Positions 24,841 through 38,050 of a DNA stretch of 64,000 nucleotides are shown piece after piece. The stretch is from contig CM072875.1 in NCBI GenBank assembly GCA_036937835.1, positions 13,343,001 through 13,407,000 of the forward strand, given 5' to 3'. The notes beneath the pieces are model-generated. The model was not told where the DNA came from and made no database searches. It saw nothing but the letters and a program-made list of their open reading frames with translations. The position numbers were made by a program, and so were the translations under genes. The DNA is from Pampus argenteus (taxonomy: Eukaryota; Chordata; Actinopteri; Scombriformes; Stromateidae). How positions within the stretch are numbered: the stretch's first letter is position 1; each line of letters opens with the position of its first letter.

Positions 24841-27800
24841 AGAAGTGCAAGAGTGCTCTAAAAATAAAGACGAATCTTGAACTTTATGTTGTACTCGTTA
24901 TGTATTCGATTCACTTTACAATTCAGGATCATGTGTGTGTGTATTTTTTGAAAGGTAAGGTAAGACAAGAGAGGGTTTAAAAAAAACAGTTCTGTTTCAA
25001 TTTATTAATCTGCAAGAGCATGACAATTGCAGCGCTGCAGTCCTAATCGACCAACGCTGAATACAAAAAATGCAGTAAATAAAAGGACCATTACCACCTG
25101 TCTGTCTGTCAGCATGGCAACACTTCAGCTCCAACCCATCTCTATCGGTCACGCTACCTTTATTCACCTGCCCACGCCGTCAACATTATTCACCTTTATC
25201 TTATCTGTATCCCCATTTCCCCTCCATCAGCCTAGATCTATTCAATAAAACTTTTCTACACCACTCATCTGTGTCCTGCGACAACAGCACACACTACAAC
25301 ATTCCCAGTTAGAATCTGAACAGCGATGTTTGTTGCATGTTCTTTTCCTCTGACATCTCCCTATCTGGCTTTGTGCACGGGTCTGGGTTGTAAGAGGCTG
25401 CATCTCACGGCACACTATTATTTTGGATGAATGCAGCAGGTAATGAAGCCAGTGGCAGCCTTCAGTAAGCAGCCATCACCTGAAGCATACAATAAGACTG
25501 GGCAGAGAGATAATGAGAACAGTTTATCACATCTCCCTGCTCTCTTTCTTTTATCTGCCTGCTCTTGTTGAGGTCCGTCTGGCTGATTTATTTGAGCTCT
25601 GGCCCTCAAAGGGAGCACAGAGCTAAACTAAGACTTGGGAACCGAGCCAAACTGTCTTACTGAGATCTGGAGGATCTCTAAGGCACAGTAAAGTGCACAC
25701 AAGGACAAGCAGCGTGTGTGTGTGTGTGTATGTGTGTGTTTATCAGCCCTCGGCAATAGTATCCAATGTGAATTACATTTTACACTTAATTCAGACTGTC
25801 AGGGTAATTTATGATTAATTCCTTTTGAACTCCAATTCACTTTGATCCAAAACAGGATAACAAACTTATGTGAAACAAGAATTTTCTTATAAAGTTCTTA
25901 TAAAGTACGGGTCATCCACATGAAACTTAAGCAAATTAATTAAACAATGACTGTCATGTAAGTGTAATGATGCTTTAAAGGCTGATGCTGGCCTACAATA
26001 TCCAGCTAAGAACACACCCTGACATACAATGATTACACCATAAAAACACCCCTGTGATCTCTAAAGAGAAATCAGAGCATTTATGGCTCTTTGTGTTCAT
26101 CCCCAGAGATGTACCCTTACTGTCTCAAAACCACTTCTTATTTGCTACCGGACTGCTCAGTGAGAATATTCCACTTCCTTTCTGTTTTAGGGGCATTGCT
26201 GTAGGCTAATGTACGCAGGAGACGCCTATTAACCGTCATATTAAAACACATTCACAGTATACTTTTAATCAAAAATCTGCAGGCTGGGAGGAAAAATAAA
26301 ATTACTAATGCATTATAGAGCAGCATGCTGGCCTCAAATTAAGGTAGCCCTGCGGGACATACGGTTTTTACTAATGACTAGAATTACAGTTAAACATTAA
26401 TTCACAGTCGCCATCACGAATCACATTAATACAATCTATTTTGAGCATTTTTGAGTAAAAATGTTATACTTCCTTTAAAGAAAATATATTCGTTCATGAT
26501 GATAAATCATCTAGCAGATCAACATAATATGATTTAAAAATAATAATAATTGTGTGTGCTCAAGGGACTTCTATGAAGTCTGGTAACAACAGGAAACAAA
26601 GATTCCTTCAATTTTGTGAAAATGTATTTCCCCATTGTATTGTATTTTGTTTGTACCATTTATGTTAGTTTGTCCTATTGTATTTGAATGCACCCAGATT
26701 AGTTCTGTGTTGTTAATTTTTAAAAAGAAATTGATTTTGGCAAATATCCTTGAGCCTTCAAGTTTCGCACTGTTGACTCCAACAGAGTCTGATGTCATCT
26801 TTCATTATCATAATTTAGATAGATGCAAACACAGAGGAAATGTTTACATTTTCAATACAGACCAGATCACAAATGTGTCCCTTGGCACCAGTCTGGAGGT
26901 GAAATGCCACTGTATTTCACCTTTGCATACAACAGCCATTACCTGTGGTTTTCTATTTGCAGTAAAGGGGAGTGAGAAGAAAGACTGCGGATGTCTCCCT
27001 TGGTGACTCAAACTCTACCACAAAATACTGATGCTCACACACGGAGCATAACAATTAATCAATCCCACAGCGTGCACACACACACACAGCTTTCCTAAAA
27101 ACAGAGATGCAGTGTTTGCGTTTTGTAAGCTCAGAAGAGCACTGCAGTAAACAAATTAAACAGTTTACAAAGAAATCGAATTTCCCTTTTCTTTACCAGC
27201 TCAGAATAATCTTCTGCCTCAAACGGCTTTACCTGCATCTGGAAATGAGGGATTTCAGAAACAGCTTGAATAACTATGAAGCTAAATACGAAGATAAAAT
27301 TAAATTCTTGCCCTTTTTTTAAAGTCAATTTTGGCCCAAAACTAAATGGAAACAACAATAACTCGTTTAAACTTTTACTAGAAGGATGTGAATAGCAACT
27401 CCTTGAAATGGTCTCCACATCTCCTGAGGCAAAAAGGCAATTTCATGCTCCAGCACTACTCAGGGGGACATCAAAACTAAAGGTGACCTCAAGGTTAGCA
27501 GTGCAAACCTAATAAATATGTTGGAAATCCAGCAGTAGAATGATTAACAGCTCCCGCTAACAGTCCTAAAATGCAATCCTGAGGTTTAATTGGTTGAGAA
27601 AAGGCGTGATTTGGAGTCTGCCAGCAATGAGGTACCTCATTAAAATGAACTCAGGAGCATTTTTAAGGAAACAAGAGAGCGTGGTGAACACTGAGAAATT
27701 ACCATCAGCCCTTTGCCCAGCTGAAGTGTTGCTGTTGACAACTTAAGCAACGTCAGTTTTCAGCCTGTTGCCGGACCTTATCACTTGATTCTCAATGTGA

Positions 27801-28128
27801 CAGTCATCAATAATTCAGGGGAACATCCAAGTGTTGGCAGCCATTTAAAGGCCAGAATGATCTACTTGTGTATGCTGTAGGTTTGTGTTAGTGTCATCTG
27901 CAAAAACAAGCAACAAGCCCATTGTTAAAATGTAAAGGTTTTACCAGGCGTGTGACATGTAGGCAGAGTGTACAAGCTTTCAAGTAAATCAAAGACTAAA
28001 ACAGTTGTTTTCACATCAGAGTCTTTGGTTCAAAGAGGGCTAAAATCTAAAATTTGCATTTAAACTCACATTGGTATGCACTTTGCTGGCGTCCTGAAAT
28101 CTCACATTTCTGTGTGTCACAAATCTTT

Positions 28129-28131
<3 letters not shown>

Positions 28132-28173
<42 letters not shown>
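28132..28173. repeat. (AT)n microsatellite
   Basis: A perfect AT run of about 42 nt. It is self-complementary and may extrude as a cruciform. Confidence 0.96.
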
Positions 28174-28175
<2 letters not shown>

Positions 28176-29145
28176 CTCGACCTGGATAAAAGGCTTGCTT
28201 TCATTACACATGATATATATCGTCTCATATAAGGGAACTTAATTCTACTTCATGTCATTAAAGACATTTTTTTAACAGTTAAATGTCTGTGATGTATCTA
28301 CAACAAAAACACCAAATGTATTTCTTTGCAAAAAGTGTAACTTATCTCTTAAAATACAAACTGAATAACTAGAAATATTAAGTCAAGAACTACTGGAAAT
28401 GAAGATATCTCACTACTCATCAAGGCCTTAACCTTGCACTGTTGCATCTTCCTCTTTAACCAAATTTAGATATGGTGTTGCTCTGGTACCTTACGAGATG
28501 AGAATCATTGTAAACTCACAAATCAGATCTTAAAAAACACACTAAGTGCTGTCAAAAACACCACTACATCCGTATTTTGCCACACACTAAGACCAAAACA
28601 GCGTCATTTCAGCACCACAGACAGCACCAGAGAGAAGAAATCAGCCTCTCTCTCTGCAGACAGACACACAATCCACAGACAGCTGACAATGATTATTTTC
28701 AAACCACCATCATCATCATCACCATCATCATCCACCTCACCATTATCTGTTGTAAACAAGCCATTGACCACCTTTGATTATCTGTTTGACAATTAACAAA
28801 AGGCACATACGCCAGCTTTCACCGGGGCCCTCTCAAGTGTTTGACTATCAAGAATTTGAAGAAAGATGAATATATAAAAAAATAAAAAAAACATTGCAGT
28901 GCAAACAAACAGAAATTCAAAACAAGAGAGTAGCTGCCTTAGAATAAAAACTTTCTTGACCAGCCAGAGTGAAACCAACAAAAGAGCTTCTACATCGCCA
29001 GGGATGTACAGCATAGAGCTATGACTGCATGCTTGTCTGAGTGTGTGTGTGTCTCTTTGAAGGGGAATAATCTAAACTATACATTTGGAGATTGTGTATA
29101 AAGGAGGAGGGGGTCATGCAGGCAAATAAAAGATAAGTGTCTTAC

Positions 29146-29337
29146 ATCCTCATCCTCCCGCAAGCATTTCTTGCGGTACTGGACGTGAGGTCTGCCATCG
29201 ACGAGCGGCTGAGGGCTCTTCGTCGCGTTTTCCTCGTCTGCAACCTGTCCACCGAGAAGGTGGCTGGCCTCAGGTGGGTGCGGGAAGGAATTGGTCGTGT
29301 TGATCTTCCCGGTGAATCTCTGATACAACGAAGCCAT
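29146..29337 (-). CDS. dpp6: dpp6 first exon, long (L) isoform, coding part
   Basis: A 192-nt (64-codon) coding segment on the minus strand opens MASLYQRFTGKIN, continues with PPEASHLLGG, and ends REDED at a phase-0 GTAAGA donor. The opening and the PPEASHLLGG block are highly characteristic of long-form DPP6. The fish tail is shorter than the human one because it lacks the Gly/Pro-rich insert. The ATG at 29337 is the first in its frame after an upstream TGA. Joined to exon 2 it gives REDED-DLVGS, like human DEED-ELVGS. The exon encodes the cytoplasmic N-terminus of the isoform. It lies at the edge of a CpG-rich stretch that probably contains its promoter. Confidence 0.96.
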
Positions 29338-30200
29338 TATAGGTCCAGTCCAGATAAAACAACTCACAGCATTTCAGAGCCAGAGCCTGCTTCTTTTGTT
29401 GTTTTGTTGTTTTTTGGGTTGTTTTTTTTTTCCGGGGCAGATCTATTGGTTTTCTTTGCGCTTCGCGGGTAACCGATGGCTGGCAGCCAGTTTTCACCTC
29501 CGGGATGTTGCAAAGGAGATAAGGTGAAGATACTTGGCTAGTAAATAAGCATCTACGGATAGTGGATGACTCGCAGGCTGAAGTGACAGACTGATATAAA
29601 GCGGATTGGTTTTTTTTCGCTGCGATGTCCTTTTGGCGTTGTCCAGGCGCACAGCAGACTGGTGGGCTGTAGGTGTCAATAGTTGCTCTCTTCTGTATTC
29701 ACAACACGTTGTCTTCCCTCTTCAAGCTTCCTGATGCCTCCTCACAGCGAGATAGCATGCGGATGCTCTGAGTTTCTCATCAGATACGATCCCCCCCGCA
29801 GACTACGCGTGATTGTCCACAACACAAAAGAGCAAAAGATAATGTTACGACACTTGCGGCTATGTTTTTTTTTTTTTTGGCGGATTGTCCTCACGCATGA
29901 AGGACAGAAGATCCTGGCGGTACTCTCCCGCAGACGCGCTCTGCATGAGAAGTGACCAGCACTGAGAGCAGCTTTACTGTAGCGGTGCTGTCACACAGCG
30001 CGTCTCTGTGTGCTGCTTTACGCACAAACATGCACCAGCACTGCACGGCAACTCACCTGTATTTACCTTCATTTAAAAAAGGTCCGATTAGCAAATCACA
30101 CTCCTTAATTAGTGCAATAAACGGGGCTCGTGATTTTTCGCCCAAATATTAGCTTATGGTCCCAGGACGGAGCTCGAGTGCCTCTCTGTGGCGCCCTGCA
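29338..30200 (-). promoter_or_regulatory. dpp6: CpG-rich promoter region of the dpp6 long isoform
   Basis: Immediately 5' of the L exon ATG the DNA becomes richer in CpG than the AT-rich surroundings (clusters near 29450-29470, 29620-29660, 29740-29820, 29880-29960 and 29995-30050). This is what is expected for the promoter of a neuronal gene's principal isoform. The leader contains an A/CAA-rich run (transcript sense) 60-100 nt before the ATG. I cannot place the transcription start. The C and T homopolymers here (29790s, 29866s) are intronic or leader filler. Confidence 0.55.
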
Positions 30201-33200
30201 TTAGGACAGGCTGACCACACACCACTGAGGAGGTGTATTGTGGTAAAAACATTTTTTTTAAAAATGCTTATATTTGAAAAAAATTACAGTCAGGCAGCAA
30301 ATGCTTTAGTCCTGCAACAAAATAAAATGACTAAAATGTATTTTTAAGGTTTAAAAAAAAAATAACCATGAATCTATCTCCTGTAGAATCTTCAAATGGT
30401 TTTTTTCTTAAAACAGTAATAATTTAAACCATCGAAGTGTCTCTTAATGTATACAGTTTTCCTCCATCTATCATATATTTTCAGTCAGCACACATCCAGA
30501 AGTGCTATACAGCGCATTCACTACATTACAAGTGATTTCATGCCTCACAGAGGGCAAAGCAATGCAGCTCTCTGTTAAATGCAGAATATTGGCTTATGTG
30601 GTGGAGGGGGATGTGGGGTTGGGGGTGGCTCCTGAACAAAGTGTTAAAATCTCTGCCACCCCTGTCATGAATGCCACAGGCGAACACCCCTCAGCCTCTT
30701 ACTGTGACAGCTCAAACTATCTCTCCATCGGCAGAGCTGTATTTCTAGGTCATCTTCGCAGGGGTACTACTTCAAAGCAGCACTAAAGCACGACTCAAAA
30801 CAGCTCCACTGTTGATTACTACTGTTTTGCGTCTTCCATTTAGCCAAATCAAGCTCATTTCGTAATCATTTGCAAAAAGTAATCAAGGCATACTGACTGC
30901 AACAGCAGAAATGAAAATATTCTATAGACAACTCTAAACAAAAAGCGAGTTTAAATTATTATTTATTTTATTTTATTTTTATTTTTTTACAAATGGTGAG
31001 TCATCTCTAGCTCTGAAGGAACTGCTGGAGAATCATTGCTTCATGGTTTGAATTGTGAATGTAACCTCTATAATAGGATTTGTATCTGGAAAACAGAATA
31101 TTGATTTCAAAGGTTTGGACATCCATTTGAAAACAAGGACATTAATGCCTTTACATAATTAAAGTTAGTCCCTATCCCCACCTTCCTCTTCAGTTTGAAT
31201 CAATCTTTCTTTTGACTTCATAATTCATGAATGAATTAAGTGTGATGCTATTGCCTGGAATTTAATTGGAGTTTCACCCAAGATTTATATTGTGGCCTGA
31301 GCATCTCCAGGCTCCCAGCAGCCTCCCCTTCCAGCAGGCTCACCTTGGTCCCCGTTATCATTTGTTTCTCCAGTTCATAAATGCCTTTCCTGGGTCTGTG
31401 CACCCTCGGGAATTAGGTCTGAGTAACTTGACATCCATCCCGGCCTCTCTGATAGATGTCTTCCAATCTCCCTCACCTTGTTGGGTAGCTATTGTGAACT
31501 GCCTGGCTGCTTTAACGCGCCCCTCAGGACCATGCATGGGAGCCTGGGCTCAGCTTGAGTCCCCTATCACCTTCTTGCAGATACAGCAGCCGACTGGAGC
31601 TACGCAGTCAATTAAGTTATAGCGTTATAGGAGGCAAAAACTTGGACAGGCGTGTAATAACAGCTATAATGATACTGATAGCTGCAGAATACCTAATGTC
31701 TCTATGGGCAGCTAATGGTGCTGTTGGAACCAATACAAACTACAACCTACTTCAGGTGTAATATAGGATGTTGTGATTTTATTTCAAGTACATAGCAGAT
31801 GCATTTTAATCTGACTGACATGATTCACTTCTGTACACTTTATGATTCAATGAGCAATAGCGTTCTGATGCTCTGCTATACAATAAACTCCCCTGGGTGA
31901 GGTTACTTTTGATTCCAGTGAGGGATCAGAAAATAGACTAACTGAAAAAGGGAAAATTGCATCCCTCCATTGTTGAAATGAGGGGATACAATGAAAAAGA
32001 CTGGAAACTGGAAACAAGAAGTTTGAGAAATATACTATAGCCCGACCAAAAATGATGTGCAAAGTAACTTATTGCAAATAATGTTTTACCTTTCAGTTCC
32101 TTTCACACTTGCATGTTTAATCACAATTCATAGTATTTTGAAGTTTGAACCGATGGAAAATTTAGTCAAGTGGGGTGAATACCTCAAGGTGTAGTCGTGT
32201 CACAATACAGTCATACATAATTCATTGAATCCATGAATAATATAATGCACTTGCAATGCACAGAACATTAATGTGTTTGCGGTAGCCACTATGGGCCAAT
32301 GTGTTTTCATCAGCATGCTGCACACAGAATGAAACAGAATGACACACAAATTAATTGGATAGAAGAGAAAACACATCAATCAGTCAATGTCTGGTGAGAG
32401 GTCAGTAATATCTAATTTCCTCTGAACATCACTCAGCCAAAATAAGGGAATTAACTGTGACTCTTCACATGCATGTAACAGAATGGATTTAGTTACAGCC
32501 CATCATAATCACATTTTTTGCACTATTTTTCATTTGGTATTAGCTGGACACTAATGATTTTCCCTTGATGCTGAGCTGAAACAACCGCAGCAACATGTTT
32601 CTTTATCTCTCATCATCCCTCTGACTGCATGTGGTGGATTACTGGACATGCTCATCATAAATCCACTTAAGATGAATTATAAAATTATCAAAACCAGTCC
32701 TCAAGCAATAATAGGTACAAATTAATGATAATTACAATATAGACAAACAAAGATGATTCGTCTCCTTCACCTCCAACTTCCATATTTTGTTACTGTATTA
32801 GAAGGGTGAATGAAAACGGAAATAAAATTTTAAAATAAAAAAAAACTCCAGAGGGAAAGTGTGTGTGTGTTTTTCATATGACTCCTTTCCCGTCAGGATT
32901 ACATGTTATATTGACCCATAACACCTATTGCTCCTAGGGCGGAAACATCTTCCTATGTCAGTGTTCATCAAAATTTAATTATGTCTCACTGAAGGCTAAA
33001 GTCAATAGTACTGTGCAGAGGAATACATTCCTTATCACTGCATTACACCCCAACACTATACAACAACACATGGCTCATTTTGGTCCATATAACGGTTAAT
33101 TCAATTTCTGCCTGCTGCAAGTCACAGCGCTTTATTACAATCACGGCACAAAAACAGAAACCCTCCACAAATCACTGAGGCATTACTGTATTCCAGTTTA

Positions 33201-34574
33201 GGTCATATTTACCTGATAATATGCAACAACAAGCAGCATAAACACATAGTGAGTCTCATAGCATTTGTGCATCCTCTGTGTGAATAATTTACAAATCCTG
33301 ATATATTTTTTTTACATTAATGTATATATTCTAGCAATTCTAACTTGCTTTAAGCGCACTTTTCACTGAGCCATGTGTAAAATTATACTCCGTCTGTCTG
33401 ACCAAAACTAGCTGAGCGTGTTGCCTGCTGGAACTGGCATTATCTTCTACAGTGAATAAGTGCTGAATCTTCCAGTACATTACAGATGAAGGGAAGCTAT
33501 GTAGTGAGCCCAAATTGAAATGGCAGAAGATAAGTCACTGAGGAAATGGAGTTTAATGCTGGCTGACTGTAGCTACGTTTAAAGGGGAGCAGCAGACCAC
33601 AGTTGCCTCATGGATTGTGGCAGCAGCAGATGAGGAAGAAGAAAAGAGGAAGGAGAGCGAGATAGGGACCATAGTGTACAGCAATATCAGTGTGGAGCGA
33701 AACATAGACTGAAAAGGTATTGTGATGAAATGAAGTAGTTTATCACAAGCAAATTTTGCTTCAAAATTCCTTGCAACACACCTTTCGTTTATTATTCCAT
33801 ACAGCATTTATGCATTCTTGTCCCATAGACCCTCTCAATCCCTGAGAAATTTAAAAATTCTTGTTCTGTTAGTGTTGCTCTGCTGGTGATGGGTTTGGAG
33901 CTACAAACACAAGCCCTTCTTTTATCTAACAGCAGCTAGAAGCATCCAATAATTAGCCTCACGTTGTGTCTGTTTTTACATTCTCTAACATTTTAATTGC
34001 TCAAGAACAACTAACATTATCCCAAACTCCTGCTCTTCATCACTCCTTCCTTGCAACTCATTTGCATGCAAGCATAGGGAGCAGCATAAAATCAGCAGCA
34101 TTTAGTCAAAGCTGAGCAATTAGCTGACCTCAAATCCATTTACTTCCCCCCCCGGATGAATGTCACATAAACATGGAGAAAACAAAATGTTTAAACATGC
34201 CAACTAGAAATGCAAAGCAGTCATTTGGAAATATTAGAATACCTCACACAACAATACGTACTTTTATCCAACTTTTCCCCACAAAGGCCAGTTCCCACTG
34301 AAGTCGTTAGACGGCAACACATGACAAAGAATAACAATGAAGTACTAAACATTCTCCACAGCATTCATTAGAAGTCATCACTTGAAAGAATATCAAATGG
34401 GAAGCGTTTGCCCATCAAAATGCTTAGAGGGGACATCGGGATCCGCCACTCCCTTCATGCCTATCCAGTTGCTATCAAAACCAGCCGGCAGCCTTTTCTG
34501 TCATGAGCAGGAGACTCACACATGAACACAGACATTCCTCCACACTGTGCCATGCATGCTAAAAGGGCCCTTAC
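30201..34574 (-). other. dpp6: dpp6 intronic stretch between the 34.6-kb candidate exon and the L promoter
   Basis: This is mostly AT-rich DNA without recognisable exons. A patch at about 31280-31640 is more GC-rich and less repetitive than its neighbours and carries a 118-codon open frame with no known match. It could be a conserved non-coding element but gives no direct sign of function. Confidence 0.65.
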
Positions 34575-34631
34575 CCTTCCGGGAGGAGTGCTGGTGTCTA
34601 TCTTCAGCTGGGTGGCTATGAGAACAGACAT
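34575..34631 (-). CDS. candidate additional dpp6 first exon (19 codons)
   Basis: The minus strand has an ATG in a strong context (TTCACCATGT) opening MSVLIATQLKIDTSTPPGR, followed by a good donor (AGG then GTAAGG) in phase 0. It lies between the E and L first exons. Spliced to exon 2 it would give PPGR-DLVGSAPPQ. The placement, strand, phase, start context and the match in length to the E exon (also 19 codons) are what support it. I do not recognise the peptide from a known DPP6 isoform, and a chance ATG plus donor cannot be excluded. Its flanks are G/A-rich upstream in the transcript. Confidence 0.4.
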
Positions 34632-35156
34632 GGTGAAAAGTGCCACTTGCCTTTTCCCCTCGCTGTGCTCCTTTGTGCTGTGAAGTTGGACTGCTGGAGG
34701 TGTCTGAGAAGTCCCCCCCTCTAACCCTCAACCCTCTCTCTTCCTCCCTCCCCTACAGCAGGGAGAGAGGATGACCCAGCGGGTCCAGGAGCCTGACCAG
34801 AACGCCTCCCTCTTTCCTCATCGTGAATCAATCACACAGACACTGGCATTGCCTCCACAGTATGGAGGGTGGGTGGTATAGGAAAGGGGTGCTACTCCTT
34901 TCTCAGGCTGCTCCAAACACGACTTATCTCTCATGTCCTTACTCCCTCTGTCCCTGACTCGCTCGCTCCCTCTCTCAAACTCTCCCAGCAAGACTTTTCT
35001 CAGCGAAGGTGGAGAATTCAATAGTGTGAGTAAATTAGGGAGTGGGAGCTGAACATACAAGCATTTACAGCATGGTATGCTATATATATGAGCGGTAAAG
35101 ATAAATTGTTCTCAACACATCAGTACCAATACTGCTTGCTAGGCATTTTTACCTTT

Positions 35157-35158
<2 letters not shown>

Positions 35159-35192
<34 letters not shown>
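35159..35192. repeat. (GT)17 microsatellite
   Basis: A perfect 34-nt GT run in the intron. Confidence 0.96.
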
Positions 35193-35195
<3 letters not shown>

Positions 35196-37325
35196 AACTT
35201 GTGCAGTGGGTGCACATATTACCAAGAAATGGATCAATTCAGTCAGCATTGCAGCTGTGTTGTGATTAAGCACAAGTACTATTTATGCTGCCTGTCTTGC
35301 ACATCATAAAATACAACCCTACCACCACCCCCCCACACACACACACACCCACCAAGCCATGCTAACAGGACAGAAGCCTGACACGAGCCATGCTGCTGCT
35401 TTATTTATGTAGCATTTGTGTCTTGTGTATTGAATCCCAGGGCTGAGACTGAGAAACCAGTTTATTCAGCCAAACTGAAGTCATGGGAGAGCAGGGGAAT
35501 GAAATGGCTTTTATAACAAGGAGCAGTAATATTTCTCAATGAAAATCCAAATCCCTCCGTTTCCTGCCTTAATCTAATTTGGTCAACGTAATATGCCGAA
35601 AGCTAGAGGCAAGCAGCACAACACCTGCAAAGACCAGTGCAGACAGCTTGTACAGCAAAACATTCATAACACATTCGTTAAAAATGGCACACGGAGGTTC
35701 CAAGAACAGTGAATCACAATGTTACCCACAGCACCCATTCAGATATGCGCTGAGTGGCTGAATCATGTTATATAGTGATGCTCCCATCCAGCATTTTGCT
35801 TTGCATGTGAAATCAAGATGCTGAGGATGTGAACATAGAAGATGTATTGTATACAGTGCAATGTCATTAAGGCACTGTCACAGTGCAGAACAGTGCCTCA
35901 GGTTTTACACTTTACAGCCATGGAAGCTGGTGTTTAATTAATTATTCATGAGCAAAATGTGTACTTCTTCAATTATTCTTCCAATTTCCAATTATTCTGT
36001 GGAAAAGTAAATAAAGTAAAGTTGAGATGTCTATATTCTTACTTCGTGGACATGGCAATGTTTTATACCCTGTGGTCGTAACTGGTTGGAGATTTCACAA
36101 CACTTCATAAATACTTATTTAAAGTCAGCTGAATGTCTTCTTCGAGCATGACTCATGGACTCATTTAAACAGGAGTCTTTCCCCCTGTAGCTGCTGCAGT
36201 TTATCAATAATGGCTGCTGGGCTTCAGTTCCTATTTGATTTGCACACAGGCAACAAACCTGTGATGACAGCAGCAGGTGAAAAAGAGCTGAATTTTTTTT
36301 TTTATATACCTTCGTTTTTTAATAAGTAAGCAACACAATCACAGAACATGACATCAAAAGTTGGTATTTGATTTGAGGAACACAAGAAGAAAAGAAAAGA
36401 ACACATGTTAGCATTTCAGGCCAACATGTAAAGCCATACATATACTGAGGATAAGGATGAGATAATATTTGCATGCCCACCACCGGTTTCATCTGAGAAA
36501 ATAATTGCTCTAGTGACTGTACCAGGGAATAATAAAGTCCTTTGAGTTAACGCAAGACATGGTGCTTGTAGTTATAGCCATCGCTGTTAACAAGCTGATT
36601 TTGTGCCATGACATTTCCCCAAGGTCCTTTAAACAAGCGCCTGATTTGTCATCTCTCATACATTTACAGCCATGACATATACATAATTATGGATGTTGCT
36701 GGCTCACAGTAAGTCACTGTAATTGCAATAAGTGTAAAAGGTCACAGCTGTTATTGCTGGAGTGCACAGAGGAGATGTGGCGTGACAAAAGATTATCAAT
36801 ACACAACTTGAATTTCTTGTTTACTTCCATGTACAGTTACTAATTTCCATCCGTCTGTCACTTCCTGCTGAGTCTTGCAAAACGCAAGCTGCCATTAAAC
36901 CATTTTACAGTAAGAGCTGATGTCAAAACAAATAATCACTAATAAAAAGGTATGATCTATAGCTTTGACAAACAGAATGAGACATGATGCTTTATATAAG
37001 ATCTTAAATACTATTATGACAGTATGTTTTCCTGCCTTTTTAAATCACACATATGAGCATTTTCAGAGGAATCGCCTCAAGCATCTATAGGCCTCTACAT
37101 CCAAAGAGAAAGCAAGATTTATTATTGGATACCGTGAAGATAATCAAATCGAGTCTGCCGAACTGTTGTCCACAGCTACTGAATTAAAATGATAAATCAT
37201 AAACTGATCAATAAATAAGGTTGGTAAATACCAAGCTCTCTGTGGATCGCATGGAGCAAATCATCCCTAACAGTGTTTTCCTTTTGCTTTTTCCCGTCTC
37301 CAAAATGTCTCCAATCTCCAATCCA

Positions 37326-37357
37326 ATAAGTCCTGTGAATGTCTTCACAGGACTTAT
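37326..37357. repeat. perfect 14-bp inverted repeat with a 4-nt loop
   Basis: ATAAGTCCTGTGAA at 37326-37339 is followed by TGTC and then its exact reverse complement TTCACAGGACTTAT at 37344-37357. On either strand the RNA would form a 14-bp hairpin with a tetraloop. The stem is mixed-sequence, not a simple repeat, and pairing stops immediately outside it. The stem is too short for a canonical microRNA precursor. Confidence 0.97.
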
Positions 37358-38028
37358 GTAACTCTGTGTGAACTAAGTGTTCAGACATGTGCATTAGTGC
37401 GTCTGTATGTTGGCTACTCTGCACTATAAGTGTATAATCTAAACTTAATTCAACTTTGTGTCCCATGATTGCATCAAACCTTTATGTTCAACCCAAGTCT
37501 CACCTTGACCTCAGCCAGACAGCAATACCTTTCCCTGGCTAAGCGACTCAAAGGCCCCAAGCATCCACCGGCACCATTCCTCCCTGTGGATACCAAAGAT
37601 TCAAACCATTGTACTTGGTATGCTTTTCAGACCAGCTCTTTGAGCTGTGGGAAGGGCAGCGGTGCAAAGATATGAATAGAGAACACAACACTTTTTTGTC
37701 AGAATAGGAATATGTGCGTATCGTCCTCTGATGTGTCTTTATCATGCAAGCACGTTCACCACAGACAGAGCTCTATCAGGTTATCTGTTAATGGTGACAG
37801 GTACAGATGAACCCTTCACCCCAGGGAGCAATGCAAGAGCACGATAGGGTCCAGCTTTAGGTGCTTGAGGGTGGGCAGGAGCTGCGAAATCTGGACAGCT
37901 TTCATAAACATGGTTCTCATCTACAGCAAACGTTCCCTGGAGACCTGAACCCCTGGCAAAGCATTTAGTGGTGACAAATGACTGCTGCTGAATGGTGTTG
38001 TCCCTTGCTGCTGGCCGTCCCCGATTGT

Positions 38029-38050
38029 TTCTCTCTCTCTCTCTCTCTTT
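38029..38050. repeat. (CT)n tract
   Basis: A CT run of about 20 nt ending in TTTCTGTCTCC. No promoter or exon is evident beside it. Confidence 0.9.

Larger units (their letters stand above)
19809..29145 (-). other. dpp6: dpp6 intronic stretch between the L exon and the 19.8-kb candidate exon
   Basis: This is intron for L- and E-type transcripts. It contains GT microsatellites (20012-20030, 24051-24096, and an imperfect one at 25711-25740), a 17-G run (23667-23683), an interspersed repeat fragment at 24690-24840 and an AT run at 28132-28173. A weak ATG plus donor lies at 20293-20310. No other exon is supported. Confidence 0.75.

Noticed and set aside
26635..27006. A 123-codon plus-strand frame
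   Set aside because: Hydrophobic AT-rich composition, no recognisable domain, no splice or promoter context.
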